Notes: generated from the letters alone by a model not told the origin. 64,000 nucleotides of DNA from Gammaproteobacteria bacterium (GCA_032250735.1 JAVVEP010000001.1:224739-288738), one strand, 5' to 3'; shown: positions 50,911-59,131, counted from the first letter of the stretch. Numbers and translations are program-made.

Positions 50911-51278
50911 ACATTTCTCCCGGTTCGGTTGTTGGTGCAGTCGCGGCAGGCGCGGAATAGCCTGACGCGCGTGGGGTTGGTGGCGGCAAACTTGCGGCGC
51001 TGGTATTCGAGACAGTGGTGGCCTTCGAGGTCGCCGTACACGGGGCATTGCACAGTGGCGTGCATTAACGCCCCTTCAACGGCCTGTTTAACGGCGCCAA
51101 TATCGCCCTTGTATTTGCAGCCCAGGACGGTGTTCACTACGGCGGGCGAGTAACCGATCCTGGTGGCGAAACTTGCCTGGGATGTCTGGTCGCAGTTCTC
51201 GGCCATCAGCTGTACCCAGTCGGGTAGTGACGGACCCCACGCCTCGCGTGTTTTTTCTACGGTCGTTTTTTTAATCAT
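50907..51278 (-). CDS. Early DNA-binding protein with Cys-rich tail
   Basis: A 123-residue protein. The N-terminal half is HTH-like (QASFATRIGYSPAVVNTVLG). The C-terminal half has CPVYGDLEGHHC and RACRDCTNN, which could bind zinc. The start overlaps the next gene by eight bases. It may regulate the early operon. Confidence 0.65.
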   Translation of the reverse strand: MIKKTTVEKTREAWGPSLPDWVQLMAENCDQTSQASFATRIGYSPAVVNTVLGCKYKGDIGAVKQAVEGALMHATVQCPVYGDLEGHHCLEYQRRKFAATNPTRVRLFRACRDCTNNRTGRNV

Positions 51279-51927
51279 TTGCGGTGTCCTCTTTGGGCCA
51301 TACCACTTCGCCCAGGTTGGGGTCGAACACCTGCCTGATGCGTTGCACCATCGGCGGCCGTGGGCCGGTGTAACGGCTCTTGAGGAAGCGGTAGCGGGCC
51401 TGTGCGCCGGTGCCGGGCTTGTGGCCAGGCTTCGCCGGCTGGACCAGCACCAGGTAGCCGGCCTTGTGCAGGTACTTGATGTAGTCTTTCGCGTCGGAGA
51501 ACTTCACTGGCGTCTCTTCCGTCGATGCCGTGCTGGCCAGCTCGCGGGCGGTGAAGTCGGCAATGATGCGCAGCGTGCGCCACAGGTTTTCGCGCACCTT
51601 GCCCTGCGTTACCTCCTTGCCGTCGCGCGTGACTCGCGGGGTATCGGCGCCGACGTCACGCGCCAGACACCAGCGGCTCTCGATGAATTTTCCCTTCGCA
51701 TTCTTTTCGCGCTGAAGTCCTTCGATGCGAGTCAGGTAGCCGGCCTTGGCCAGCCCGACCACGTAGGTCTTGATGGTGCCGGTGGCGACGCGGGTCTTGT
51801 CCTCGATGTCGCTGATGCCAAATTCACACAGCTCCCGAATCGCGGCCCAGACGGCGTCGCGGTCAGTGATGTGACCGTGTCGCAGTTTGTGGTGCACGGG
51901 CTGGCGCTTGTTTTTGGTGGCGGCCAT
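51271..51927 (-). CDS. Early protein with two winged-helix domains
   Basis: A 218-residue protein. The N-terminal domain (residues 20-70) shows FGISDIEDKTRVATGTIKTYVVGLAKAGYL, shown by pattern. A second wHTH follows near residues 110-160 (ELASTASTEETPVKFSDAKDYIKYLHKAGYL). Similar two-domain proteins follow gene B in Mu-like phages of the B3/D3112 kind. Starts as a one-base overlap with the B gene stop. Confidence 0.65.
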   Translation of the reverse strand: MAATKNKRQPVHHKLRHGHITDRDAVWAAIRELCEFGISDIEDKTRVATGTIKTYVVGLAKAGYLTRIEGLQREKNAKGKFIESRWCLARDVGADTPRVTRDGKEVTQGKVRENLWRTLRIIADFTARELASTASTEETPVKFSDAKDYIKYLHKAGYLVLVQPAKPGHKPGTGAQARYRFLKSRYTGPRPPMVQRIRQVFDPNLGEVVWPKEDTAND

Positions 51928-52664
51928 TACACTCTCCTGCGCGGCGCTTCGCCGGTGAACAGTTGGCGGGATCCCCAGGCGGCGAGATCCATATGGTCCG
52001 TGCCGAAGGCCAGCGCCTCCTGCTCGATGCGATCGAGATTGACGCAGATGCGACGCACCGAGCCGCGCGCTTCATCGGCAACCTTGGCCATCAGGTCATC
52101 GGCGATGGTGATCTTCTTGACGTACAGGCTGCGCAGGGCCTTGGCGTCTTCCAGGTCGGCGGGCTGGGCCAACACCCAGTCCAGCATCCGGTTGTGGAAG
52201 CGCTCCCACTTGCGCAGCTTGCTGGGCAGCTGCTCTTCGCCGATCAGTAACATGGGTGCGCCGCCGCTGGCCTCATACAGGTCCTGCACGATTTCGACGG
52301 CCTTCTTATCAGCCATGTACTGCATCTCGTCGATGATCAGCGGCCGACCGGACAGGGCCAGCTCTTCGCCGGCCTGCAGGATCATGTCGCTGATCGTGCG
52401 CGCGGCTTTGATGCCCAGTTCTCTGAGCAGATTTTCCATAAACGATTTTTTTGACCAGGCACTCATGCACTGCAGGTAGTAGGCCCGGTACCGGTTGGCG
52501 GTGTACGCGGCGGCCGTGCTTTTTCCCCAGCCGCTGGGGCCTGAAAAACAGACCATGCCGGGCAGATGGTGGGCTCGCGTCATGGCGCGCTCCAGTGCGG
52601 CAACGCAAATGGCGACGTTGGCCAGCGGTGCGACGGTGTTGACGGGTGGGCTGTGTTGATCCAT
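51927..52664 (-). CDS. B: Transposition ATPase, MuB-like
   Basis: A 245-residue AAA+ ATPase. Walker A is FSGPSGWGKST near residue 42 and Walker B LIIDEMQYM near 110. It binds target DNA and activates and directs the transposase, and gives target immunity. It follows transposase A by 87 bases. Confidence 0.9.
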   Translation of the reverse strand: MDQHSPPVNTVAPLANVAICVAALERAMTRAHHLPGMVCFSGPSGWGKSTAAAYTANRYRAYYLQCMSAWSKKSFMENLLRELGIKAARTISDMILQAGEELALSGRPLIIDEMQYMADKKAVEIVQDLYEASGGAPMLLIGEEQLPSKLRKWERFHNRMLDWVLAQPADLEDAKALRSLYVKKITIADDLMAKVADEARGSVRRICVNLDRIEQEALAFGTDHMDLAAWGSRQLFTGEAPRRRV

Positions 52665-52751
52665 GCTTGTTCCTCCAGTAGTTGTTTTTTGTTTTTTGTT
52701 TTAATCGTTCGTTAAGTACACGCCCGCTGCTCCCACAGCGGGTTTCTTTTT

Positions 52752-54884
52752 TTAGGCCTCTTGAGCCAGCCCAAAATCTTCTGCGACCGCGCGCTGTGCG
52801 CGGTATTCCGGTGTCTGCTGATACCGGGTGTGCCATGTGCGGTCTTGTTCGGTGAATTCGTTTCCTGCCTTGATGCCTTTATCCAGCTGCACCCATCGCT
52901 GATAGCGCTGGCGCGGTTGCTCGGGCATTTCGTGCACGACGGGTTCGCTGGTGAGCGCTTCGATGGCCTTGCGCTCTGCCGCCGTAAGCTCGCGGCGCTG
53001 CGGCTGGTTTGAATGATGTGTGGCAGGTCGAAACTGACGCACAACCTTGGCCTGTGGAGTGCCGGAGGCAGCGGTTGTAGGCAGCATGCTGGCAACTTCG
53101 ATGGCGTCCATCCGTTGCTCGGCCTTGGCGGCGATCTTGGTGGCTTTCACCATTTCACGGCGGGCACGGTTGTGCTCTCGGGCGGCTTCGGTATCGCCAA
53201 AGCCGGTGGCAGTAACGCAAGCGGCTTCGGCGATATAGCGGCCATCCAGGGTGTAGGCGTGGATGGTTTCATGGAGCTGCTGCGGATCGAACCGCACAAC
53301 AATTTTCTTGCCGACGAATTCGTAGAGTGCGTCGGCGTGGTAGCGATTTTTGCCCATGCCGTAGGCCTTGCCTGCATCGAGCGTGAGGCTGCCATCTTCA
53401 GCGACCCTGATACTTTCGGCCGCCATCAACCAGAGCCGACGCTGTTCTGCGGTGGCCTTGCGAATGGTGGCGCGCTGGTAGCTTTCCGCGAACGCCTGGT
53501 CAAAGCTCAGCGTGCCGTCGCAGATTTCGGTGCGGCGGCCTTCGCGCGCATTCCAGGCGGCGACCTCGTCTGCCAGCACTCTCATGAAGGTTTCAAGTGG
53601 CACAGCCTTATCGCCATAGTTGGCAGGCTTGGCCATCGGGTTGTCGCCGGTAAACGCGCCTGCAAAGGCAGGGTGTTTGTCGACGTATTCGCCCATGCCG
53701 CCGACACCAAAGGAACGCTCGACCGGTTTTGCCTGGCCGTGACCTTTGCCGGCGATGACCGATGTCCAGTGCACCTGCACGCCGAGCATGGGCATGATGC
53801 CGAGCGGGTCGTCCGCTTTGACCTTAAACCGGTACCGGTTGGGCACGCCGCCCGTCATCCATTTGTTGGCGGCGGCGCGGGTGTTATCGATGGTGGCGTG
53901 TTCGGGGATGCCGTACTGTTCGACCAGGTCGCCAAAGCTCAGGCGCAGCATGTCGGTGTTTTCGGTTTGGTCAGTGCGGTAACTTAAATATTTGCGGCTG
54001 CGGATGTCCTGCCAGAACCAGGTCTTGGGTCGGGCAATGGTGCCGTCGGGCCATTTCACAAAGACGTTGTGTTGATAGCCGTCGCCATTGATCCATTGCA
54101 GGGCTTGAATGTCGCGCACGCTGCGCTGCTGTGCCGGGAACATCTTCACCAGGGCGGACTCGCCCTCGCGCAACAACACCAGCATGGTGCGGGGGATTTC
54201 TTTGCTGATCCTACGCTCGACGGTGCGCAGGCAAGGGATTGTCCAGCCATGCGCTTTGGCGGTGCGTTTCAAGCGCTCATAACAGGCAGCGGCACCGGGC
54301 TGTTCTTCTCGCAGGTAATCGGCCTTGAAGACCTCCCATGCCTCTTCGCTGAAGCTGGCGGCGGTGAGGCGGCCGGTGAATCCGGGCACCAGGGCGGCCA
54401 GCCAATCGGCGCGCGCATAATGTCTTACGCCGGGCGTGCCGTTGCGGCCGTTGTACCAGCCATAGAGTGTGGATTTGTTGGTGTTGTTGGCGGCGGCGAC
54501 CGCTGCCCATGCCTGTGTCTTGGGTGTGCCGTGCTCAATCAACGCGAGCGCTGAAAGAATGGCCTTCAAACGGTCGTTGGCGCGGTCTTTTTGCTTCTGC
54601 GTTTTTTTGTCAAAGTGCGTCCATAGGCCTTCGGCGTCGTAGGTGAACTCGGTGCCAATTTCCGGGGTTTTTATTGTCTGTGTACTCGGCACTTCGCGCT
54701 TGAGTAGTGCGGCCTGGGTTTCAATGGGCAGGTCGTCAAATGCATACACATCACCCTTTCCCTTGGGCTTTTTTTGAGACTCCCACGCGCCCCGTTTGGC
54801 TCGTCGTATGACGCCACTCTCGGTTTCCGGCATCCCCGGCAACCCGGCGAGTATGGCAACATCGTAGTAGCGGTTTTCGCTCAT
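52752..54884 (-). CDS. A: DDE transposase, MuA-like
   Basis: A 710-residue protein. Residues 100-230 are the end-binding I-beta/I-gamma helix-turn-helix domains. The catalytic core has Asp268 in INGDGY, Asp333 in TIDNTRAA and Glu389 in VERSFG, which sit at nearly the same places as in Mu MuA (269, 336, 392). The C-terminal part has the MuB-contact and ClpX-recognised region in the family. It should cut and join phage ends during lysogenisation and lytic replication. The start overlaps the upstream gene by four bases. Confidence 0.95.
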   Translation of the reverse strand: MSENRYYDVAILAGLPGMPETESGVIRRAKRGAWESQKKPKGKGDVYAFDDLPIETQAALLKREVPSTQTIKTPEIGTEFTYDAEGLWTHFDKKTQKQKDRANDRLKAILSALALIEHGTPKTQAWAAVAAANNTNKSTLYGWYNGRNGTPGVRHYARADWLAALVPGFTGRLTAASFSEEAWEVFKADYLREEQPGAAACYERLKRTAKAHGWTIPCLRTVERRISKEIPRTMLVLLREGESALVKMFPAQQRSVRDIQALQWINGDGYQHNVFVKWPDGTIARPKTWFWQDIRSRKYLSYRTDQTENTDMLRLSFGDLVEQYGIPEHATIDNTRAAANKWMTGGVPNRYRFKVKADDPLGIMPMLGVQVHWTSVIAGKGHGQAKPVERSFGVGGMGEYVDKHPAFAGAFTGDNPMAKPANYGDKAVPLETFMRVLADEVAAWNAREGRRTEICDGTLSFDQAFAESYQRATIRKATAEQRRLWLMAAESIRVAEDGSLTLDAGKAYGMGKNRYHADALYEFVGKKIVVRFDPQQLHETIHAYTLDGRYIAEAACVTATGFGDTEAAREHNRARREMVKATKIAAKAEQRMDAIEVASMLPTTAASGTPQAKVVRQFRPATHHSNQPQRRELTAAERKAIEALTSEPVVHEMPEQPRQRYQRWVQLDKGIKAGNEFTEQDRTWHTRYQQTPEYRAQRAVAEDFGLAQEA

Positions 54885-55363
54885 TCCTCGGCCTCTTCAA
54901 ACAGGCCAAGCTCAGGCGCCAGGGTCTTGCTGACGTTCTCCCGATGACCGGCGATCTGGCTCATCACACTGGTGAGTGCCGAGATGGTTTCGTCGGCATC
55001 GGCACTGTCTTTGTAGAATCTCGCCAGCAGGTTTATGGCGTCGTTAAAGCTGGTCTGCAGGCCGAGCACGCTGGCGTCATCGACCTTGGCGCCCTTGGGG
55101 ATATCCACCACCAGTTTGTGGGCGCTGGCAGCGATGTATTGGGTCACAAAAGTGCAGCCGCAGGCGTGCTCGAAGGGGCGGATTTTATTGCTGGGCAGAT
55201 AGCCGTTGGAAAGCCACTTGTAGACGGCCCATTCGGTCGTGCCGATCAGGTCGGCCACCCGGGGGACGGATAGATTTTGCTTTTGCTGGGCATAGTCCAG
55301 ACAAAGGCGGATTGCATGCTGCTGGCTGCTGGCCTGCACCCCTTTCCAGCGCCGCTTAGCCAT
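54881..55363 (-). CDS. Early HTH DNA-binding protein
   Basis: A 160-residue protein from the ATG at 55363, which has a near-ideal AGGAGGTGA ribosome site. The N-terminal half has a helix-turn-helix (NLSVPRVADLIGTTEWAVYKWLSNG). The C-terminal half is helical (INLLARFYKDSADADETISAL). It overlaps transposase A by four bases. Likely a regulator; precise role unknown. The bases 55364-55483 show nothing else. Confidence 0.7.
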   Translation of the reverse strand: MAKRRWKGVQASSQQHAIRLCLDYAQQKQNLSVPRVADLIGTTEWAVYKWLSNGYLPSNKIRPFEHACGCTFVTQYIAASAHKLVVDIPKGAKVDDASVLGLQTSFNDAINLLARFYKDSADADETISALTSVMSQIAGHRENVSKTLAPELGLFEEAEE

Positions 55364-55483
55364 TGGAATCACCTCCTGGGGCGTTCGTCCAAATAAAGCC
55401 CTGGGCTGCCGTAGCCAGGACAACATGTCCTCGTCTAGGCTTTAAACAACACGGCAAGGAGCCAGCAAATGAATACAGGAGCA

Positions 55484-55828
55484 TCATGCGGCCTCTCTCT
55501 GCGCACTATTCCGCGCAGGCTTCGTTGGGGTACACTTTCCACCCAAACAACCGTTAGATTTTTTGGCCTTGCCCCGGTCAGGCTGCCCCTGGTCGTTGTA
55601 GCGCGTGGGCCAGATCAGTTGTGGAGCAACACCAAGGGCGGCTGCGATCAGGCGTTCGGCCTTTGGCCAGGGTCGGCTCAACGCATGCTTGAGTGTCGAT
55701 GGCGATTTGTAACCGTGATGAAGACTCAGACGGCGCAGGCTCCACCCGGCTTTTTCCAGGGCGGCCTTTATGTCCGCCTTGTGCCAGTCCAAAGAGGCTG
55801 GTTTTTTTGAAAGTGTTTGTTTACTCAT
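55484..55828 (-). CDS. ner: Ner-like regulator (Nlp family)
   Basis: A 114-residue protein. It starts with WHKADIKAALEKAGWSLRRLSLHHGY, shown by pattern, then PSTLKHALSRPWPKAE and LGVAPQLIWPTRY, the signature of the Ner/Nlp family. In Mu, Ner shuts off early and repressor transcription after infection. It is the first gene after the early promoter and divergent from the repressor. Confidence 0.88.
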   Translation of the reverse strand: MSKQTLSKKPASLDWHKADIKAALEKAGWSLRRLSLHHGYKSPSTLKHALSRPWPKAERLIAAALGVAPQLIWPTRYNDQGQPDRGKAKKSNGCLGGKCTPTKPARNSAQREAA

Positions 55829-55836
55829 GGGGATGA

Positions 55837-55865
55837 AATGTAGCGCGTGATTTCACGCATGTCAA
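55837..55865 (-). promoter_or_regulatory. Early (Pe-type) promoter of ner-A-B
   Basis: On the minus strand a perfect TTGACA, a 17-base spacer and TACATT lead to the ner ATG nine bases past the -10. The spacer contains the 14-base palindrome GCGTGATTTCACGC (55845-55858), a likely operator for Ner or repressor. The repressor operator at 55868-55887 abuts the -35 box. Confidence 0.8.
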
Positions 55866-55867
55866 CG

Positions 55868-56010
55868 GAATATGACGCGTCAGATTCTTTTTTTAACGAA
55901 TTTCCACGCACCAAATAACAAAATGGCGATATAACAATGACTTACAGCGAATCTGACGCAACAAAAAAGAAAATGACCGACGGTCAGATTCCCGATAAAG
56001 AATCTGACGC
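55868..56010. promoter_or_regulatory. Cluster of repressor-type operators with the half-site GAATCTGACGC
   Basis: The near-perfect 20-bp palindrome at 55868-55887 has halves GAATATGACG and CGTCAGATTC. Further copies of GAATCTGACGC or its complement lie at 55949-55959, 55981-55991 (one mismatch) and 56000-56010, and TGACCG-A-CGGTCA is a palindrome at 55974-55986. The last three lie at the start of the repressor frame. Between the first and second sits a TATAAC -10-like box (55930-55935) for the plus-strand repressor gene. Confidence 0.7.
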
Positions 56011-56413
56011 CTTTGTTGAAAGGTTAAAACAGGCTATGGGGCACAATAGCGTGCGCGGGTTTTCGCGCATATGCGGCATTCCAGAAGGCACATTTCGCGC
56101 ATACCTGAGAGGTGGAGAGCCACCACGACCGGCGTTAGTTGCTATTGCTAAGGCTACAGACGTGTCATTGGTGTGGCTGGCAAGCGGCGAAGGCGCTATG
56201 CACCCGGAAGATCAGTCACGGGTGAATGAGAAAGACCTGGACGTCCTGGAGGAGCTGATCAAAGAGGTTGAAGGCTGGATTCAAGATGCGGAAGTCACAA
56301 TTGACCCCTCAAAAAAAGCAGTTTTGTACCGATTACTGTATGAGGAAGCACTAGAGGGTCGCCGGATGCCGAAAAAAGCAGACGTGGCTAGATATTTAAA
56401 GCTGGTATCTTGA
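55937..56413 (+). CDS. Prophage repressor (c-type, HTH)
   Basis: A 158-residue protein; an ATG at 55973 is an alternative start that would leave one operator in the leader. The helix-turn-helix spans about residues 37-58 (VRGFSRICGIPEGTFRAYLRG). The C-terminal 90 residues are helical and charged, with no peptidase domain, so RecA-driven self-cleavage is not expected. It is divergent from ner and surrounded by its presumed operators. It should maintain lysogeny by repressing the early promoter. Confidence 0.85.
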   Translation: MTYSESDATKKKMTDGQIPDKESDAFVERLKQAMGHNSVRGFSRICGIPEGTFRAYLRGGEPPRPALVAIAKATDVSLVWLASGEGAMHPEDQSRVNEKDLDVLEELIKEVEGWIQDAEVTIDPSKKAVLYRLLYEEALEGRRMPKKADVARYLKLVS

Positions 56414-56426
56414 GGAGTGGTAAGCA

Positions 56427-56789
56427 GTGGATATGGTCAATGAAGGATGCAAAAAAGATCAGTTAAAACAAATACTAAAGGAAGTTTCTGACGGTAAAAA
56501 AGATACGACAAAGCAACGCAGAGAATCAAAAATTGCGGATAATTCAGTGAATATCAGCTGCGGTAATATTTATGTCGGCAATCACGATCATTCAGGAAAA
56601 TCCATAAATTTACAGGCGGCCGTATTTATCATAATCATCGCAATATTTGCGTATCTGGCGCTGCATGTTGGGCAGGAAGCGCATGCGTCCAAGACCATAG
56701 TGATACAATCGGATGGAGATTCCCTGGAGTCCCTTAAACGCCAAGCAATAAAGCTATTTGAAAATAATCGTCTGGATTTCACGCCTTAA
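56427..56789 (+). CDS. Single-pass membrane protein downstream of the repressor
   Basis: A 120-residue protein beginning at a GTG, with GAGGAG nine bases before it. About 60 charged, cytoplasmic residues (KKDQLKQILKEVSDGKKD) lead to a single helix (INLQAAVFIIIIAIFAYLALHV pattern) and a short C-terminal segment. It is 13 bases from the repressor stop and so co-transcribed and likely made in the lysogen. Function unknown; superinfection exclusion or defence is possible. Confidence 0.65.
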   Translation: MDMVNEGCKKDQLKQILKEVSDGKKDTTKQRRESKIADNSVNISCGNIYVGNHDHSGKSINLQAAVFIIIIAIFAYLALHVGQEAHASKTIVIQSDGDSLESLKRQAIKLFENNRLDFTP

Positions 56790-56814
56790 ACAACAACAAC
56801 AAAAGGAGATTGTC

Positions 56815-57063
56815 ATGGAATGGCTGATATTTTGGATTCTGTGTGGTGTTGGGGCCGCATTAATAGCATCAAGCAAAGGGGGGAGCGGATTTCTGTGGTT
56901 TATTATGGGGATTCTATTCGGCCCTTTCGGGCTTCTTTTTGCGTTTTTTGCGGGACCATCGAGGGTCGACTGCCCCCATTGTAAAAGCAGGATCCGAGAA
57001 GATGCCACAGTCTGCCCCAACTGCCAGCGAGACTTATCGAGCCCTGCGGCAGCCGAAGAATAA
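56815..57063 (+). CDS. Small two-helix membrane protein with a zinc ribbon
   Basis: An 82-residue protein from the ATG at 56815 with AAAGGAG upstream. Two hydrophobic segments (residues 1-45, WLIFWILCGVGAALI, then WFIMGILFGPFGLLFAFF) are followed by a zinc ribbon (CPHCKSRIREDATVCPNC). It ends the repressor operon before a terminator. Candidate for a lysogen-expressed membrane function. Confidence 0.7.
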   Translation: MEWLIFWILCGVGAALIASSKGGSGFLWFIMGILFGPFGLLFAFFAGPSRVDCPHCKSRIREDATVCPNCQRDLSSPAAAEE

Positions 57064-57068
57064 TTGCA

Positions 57069-57240
57069 TTCGCAAATTAAGTGTCGCGGTCAGTACATTC
57101 CGCAATTTTTCGCATTTTTAACAAATCGTTAACCGGGGCTTTAAATCGGCCTGTAAGCCCCGGTTTTCAACGCCTTCCCGCCCGATCCACCTTCTTCCCG
57201 GCCAGTCCCGTATATTTCGCATAGTAAGAGTCGGCTAACA
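57069..57240. promoter_or_regulatory. Right prophage end with transposase-type binding sites
   Basis: Read inward from 57240 the end is TGTTAGCCGACTC. Sites matching the left end lie at 57216-57233 and 57069-57086 on the complementary strand (CGACTCTTACTATGCGAA and CGACACTTAATTTGCGAA), with a weaker one near 57109-57128. They are opposite in orientation to those at 17686-17776, as ends of a transposable element must be. Confidence 0.72.
57131..57167 (+). terminator. Rho-independent terminator of the repressor operon
   Basis: AACCGGGGCTT (57131-57141) and AAGCCCCGGTT (57155-57165) form an 11-bp perfect stem with a 13-base loop, followed by T residues. It isolates the repressor operon from the adjacent host DNA. 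Confidence 0.85.
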
Positions 57241-57245
57241 GCCGG
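57241..57245. repeat. Target-site duplication GCCGG, right copy
   Basis: Copy of the 5-bp sequence found at 17674-17678. Joining both flanks restores a normal junction between this host DNA and the nfi gene start. Confidence 0.88.
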
Positions 57246-57320
57246 AATATAGTCGAGGGCGTTAAACGCGGTCGGCGTGGTCAGGCGCAACGAAATGCAG
57301 GGTTCGGGAATAGTAGTAAG

Positions 57321-57397
57321 TGGTCGGCGTGAGAGGATTCGAACCTCCGACCCCATCCTCCCGAAGGATGTGCGCTACCAGGCTGCGCTACACGCCG
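57321..57397 (-). tRNA. tRNA-Pro, anticodon CGG
   Basis: A 77-base cloverleaf with an encoded CCA end. Acceptor CGGCGTG pairs with CACGCCG, the anticodon arm is CATCC-TTCGGGA-GGATG, and the T arm is GGAGG-TTCGAAT-CCTCT. The anticodon CGG reads CCG. It lies 75 bases from the prophage end but is not the target: the insertion is beyond its 3' side. Confidence 0.97.
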
Positions 57398-57488
57398 AAT
57401 CAATCTAGTGGTAATCAGGTTTTATGAGCCGTCCTGATAGCGGGTATTGGCTATTCTACTAACTATTCTACTGGCTATATTCTGCTGG

Positions 57489-58514
57489 CTAGTAGGTGCG
57501 GCTGACGGAGAAATCGGCGAGGGTTTTCAGGGCGTCAGCATATTTGGAAGCCGGGATATGTTGCAGCTGCTGGATGGCCAGATCGGCCTCCTCCCGTGCT
57601 TTGCGCGCAGTGTACGCGATGGCATCGGTCGATTCAATGGCGCTCATGACCTCGCTGATATGGTCGCGACCACCGCTTTCAATGGCGTTGCGAATCAGCG
57701 CGGTTTGCTCGGCTGTGCCCTGGCGCATGGCGCGAATCAGCGGCAGGGTCGGTTTGCCCTCGGCAAGGTCGTCGCCGACATTTTTGCCCATTTCCTCGGA
57801 TGAGGCGCTGTAGTCCAGCACATCATCCACCAGCTGAAACGCGGTCCCCAGATGCATGCCGTAGCGTGCCATGGCCTGTTCCTGTTCAGGGGGCGCGTCG
57901 CGGAGTACGGCTCCCAGCTGCGCGGCGGCCTCGAATAGCTTGGCGGTCTTGCAGTGGATGACGTCAAGGTAGCGTTGCTCGGTGGTGTCGGGGTCGTTGC
58001 AATTGAGCAGTTGCAGCACCTCGCCTTCGGCGATGACGTTGGTGGCATGGGCCAGGATTTCCATCACCCGCATGCGTTGGGCGTCCACCATCATCTGGAA
58101 GGCGCGGGAATAGAGAAAGTCACCCACCAGCACGGCCGCCTCATTGCCCCACAGGGCGTTGGCCGTCTCCTGGCCCCGGCGTCGGTCGGAGGCGTCCACC
58201 ACGTCATCGTGCAATAGCGTGGCGGTGTGGATAAATTCCACGATGGCGGCCAGATTGAAGTGCTGGTCGCCCGCATAGCCGAATGCCCGTGCCGAAAGCA
58301 GCACCAGCACTGGCCGCAGCCGCTTGCCGCCACTGTCGATGATGTAACCGCTGATCTGGTTGACCAGCGCCACCTCGGACTGTAAACGCTTTTTAATCAA
58401 TCGGTTAACAGCGGCCATGTCATCGGCCACGAGCAGATTTACCGCATCAATGGTGTGCGGCATGGGCGTGAGGCTGGGCTGTTTGGCGAGGTCGTTAAGG
58501 GCGTAATCGGGCAT
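57489..58514 (-). CDS. ispB: Octaprenyl diphosphate synthase
   Basis: A 341-residue trans-prenyltransferase (an ATG 17 codons later is an alternative start). The two aspartate-rich motifs are LLHDDVVDASDRRRG and QLVDDVLDYS. It makes the all-trans isoprenoid side chain of ubiquinone. Upstream and divergent is rplU, as in many gammaproteobacteria. Confidence 0.93.
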   Translation of the reverse strand: MPDYALNDLAKQPSLTPMPHTIDAVNLLVADDMAAVNRLIKKRLQSEVALVNQISGYIIDSGGKRLRPVLVLLSARAFGYAGDQHFNLAAIVEFIHTATLLHDDVVDASDRRRGQETANALWGNEAAVLVGDFLYSRAFQMMVDAQRMRVMEILAHATNVIAEGEVLQLLNCNDPDTTEQRYLDVIHCKTAKLFEAAAQLGAVLRDAPPEQEQAMARYGMHLGTAFQLVDDVLDYSASSEEMGKNVGDDLAEGKPTLPLIRAMRQGTAEQTALIRNAIESGGRDHISEVMSAIESTDAIAYTARKAREEADLAIQQLQHIPASKYADALKTLADFSVSRTY

Positions 58515-58595
58515 AATCAGACGTGTCTAGGCATCAGCAGGCCGTGGTTTGGGTGTGTATTCGCATCATGATAGATAAAGATAGGCATTATGGGT

Positions 58596-58624
58596 TTGAC
58601 GCGCCGTGGTGTAAACGCTAAAAT
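58596..58624 (+). promoter_or_regulatory. Sigma-70 promoter of rplU-rpmA
   Basis: TTGACG, a 17-base spacer and TAAAAT match consensus in five of six positions each. The predicted leader to rplU is about 190 nt, long enough to hold a regulatory structure, but I recognise no known one. The region 58515-58819 carries nothing else. Confidence 0.75.
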
Positions 58625-58819
58625 TCGCGGCCCTTGTCGGTACGTGTCAGATCTGTCCGGGATTTCCCGCCTGGCGAGTGTGAAGTTAAACGCGTAGCAA
58701 AGCGAATTTATTTCGAATGTGGCTTTACTTGACGCAGGACGTTTTATTCGTAGAACGTTTGGAAGAGCAACATTAAAAACGCATTTTTAGTCTGGTAATT
58801 TATTTTGGAGAATACGGCC

Positions 58820-59131
58820 ATGTACGCGGTAATTAAAACCGGTGGCAAGCAATACAAGGTTTCAGAAGGCGCGACAGTTCGGGTCGAGAAAATCGCCGCC
58901 GACGAAGGCGCGACCGTCGAACTTGACCAGGTGCTGATGGTTGTTGATGGCGAAAACGTGAACGTGGGCTCGCCGCTGGTGGCGGGTGGTATGGTCACGG
59001 CAACGATCGTGGCGCACGGCCGTGGCAAGAAGGTCGAGATCATCAAGTTCCGTCGTCGTAAGCACCATCGTAAACAGATGGGCCATCGCCAGAGCTATAC
59101 CGATTTACAGATTACGGGTATCAAGGCCTAA
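58820..59131 (+). CDS. rplU: 50S ribosomal protein L21
   Basis: A 103-residue protein from the ATG at 58820 with GGAG upstream ([20 protein letters not shown] at the start, shown as pattern). The C-terminus has [18 protein letters not shown], the 23S rRNA-binding basic patch typical of L21. It is followed by rpmA in the same operon. Confidence 0.97.
   Translation: MYAVIKTGGKQYKVSEGATVRVEKIAADEGATVELDQVLMVVDGENVNVGSPLVAGGMVTATIVAHGRGKKVEIIKFRRRKHHRKQMGHRQSYTDLQITGIKA

Larger units (their letters stand above)
17679..57240. mobile_element. Complete Mu-like transposable prophage with siphovirus-type tail genes
   Basis: The element is 39,562 bp, the usual size for Mu-like phages. Its two ends read inward as TGTAACGCGACAC and TGTTAGCCGACTC, both followed by ATGCGAA, and a GCCGG duplication flanks it. 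Inside are repressor, ner, transposase A with an intact DDE triad, ATPase B, mor, lysis, head (Mu gp27-29, F, G, I, T, gp36, gp37 types) and tail genes. The tail set has a tape measure, tail tube and tail-tip/fibre protein but no sheath or baseplate, pointing to a flexible-tailed virion like that of phages B3 or D3112. One gene, gemA, carries a nonsense codon. No tyrosine or serine integrase is present. Confidence 0.95.

Noticed and set aside
57109..57122. Alternative right end reading inward TGTTAAAAATGCGAA
   Set aside because: The 5 bases outside it (AATCG) do not match any duplication at the left side, while the end at 57240 has GCCGG on both sides and would put the terminator inside the element.
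57321..57397. tRNA-Pro as the phage attachment site
   Set aside because: The prophage ends at 57240, 80 bases away, there is no tRNA fragment at the other end, and the enzyme is a DDE transposase.
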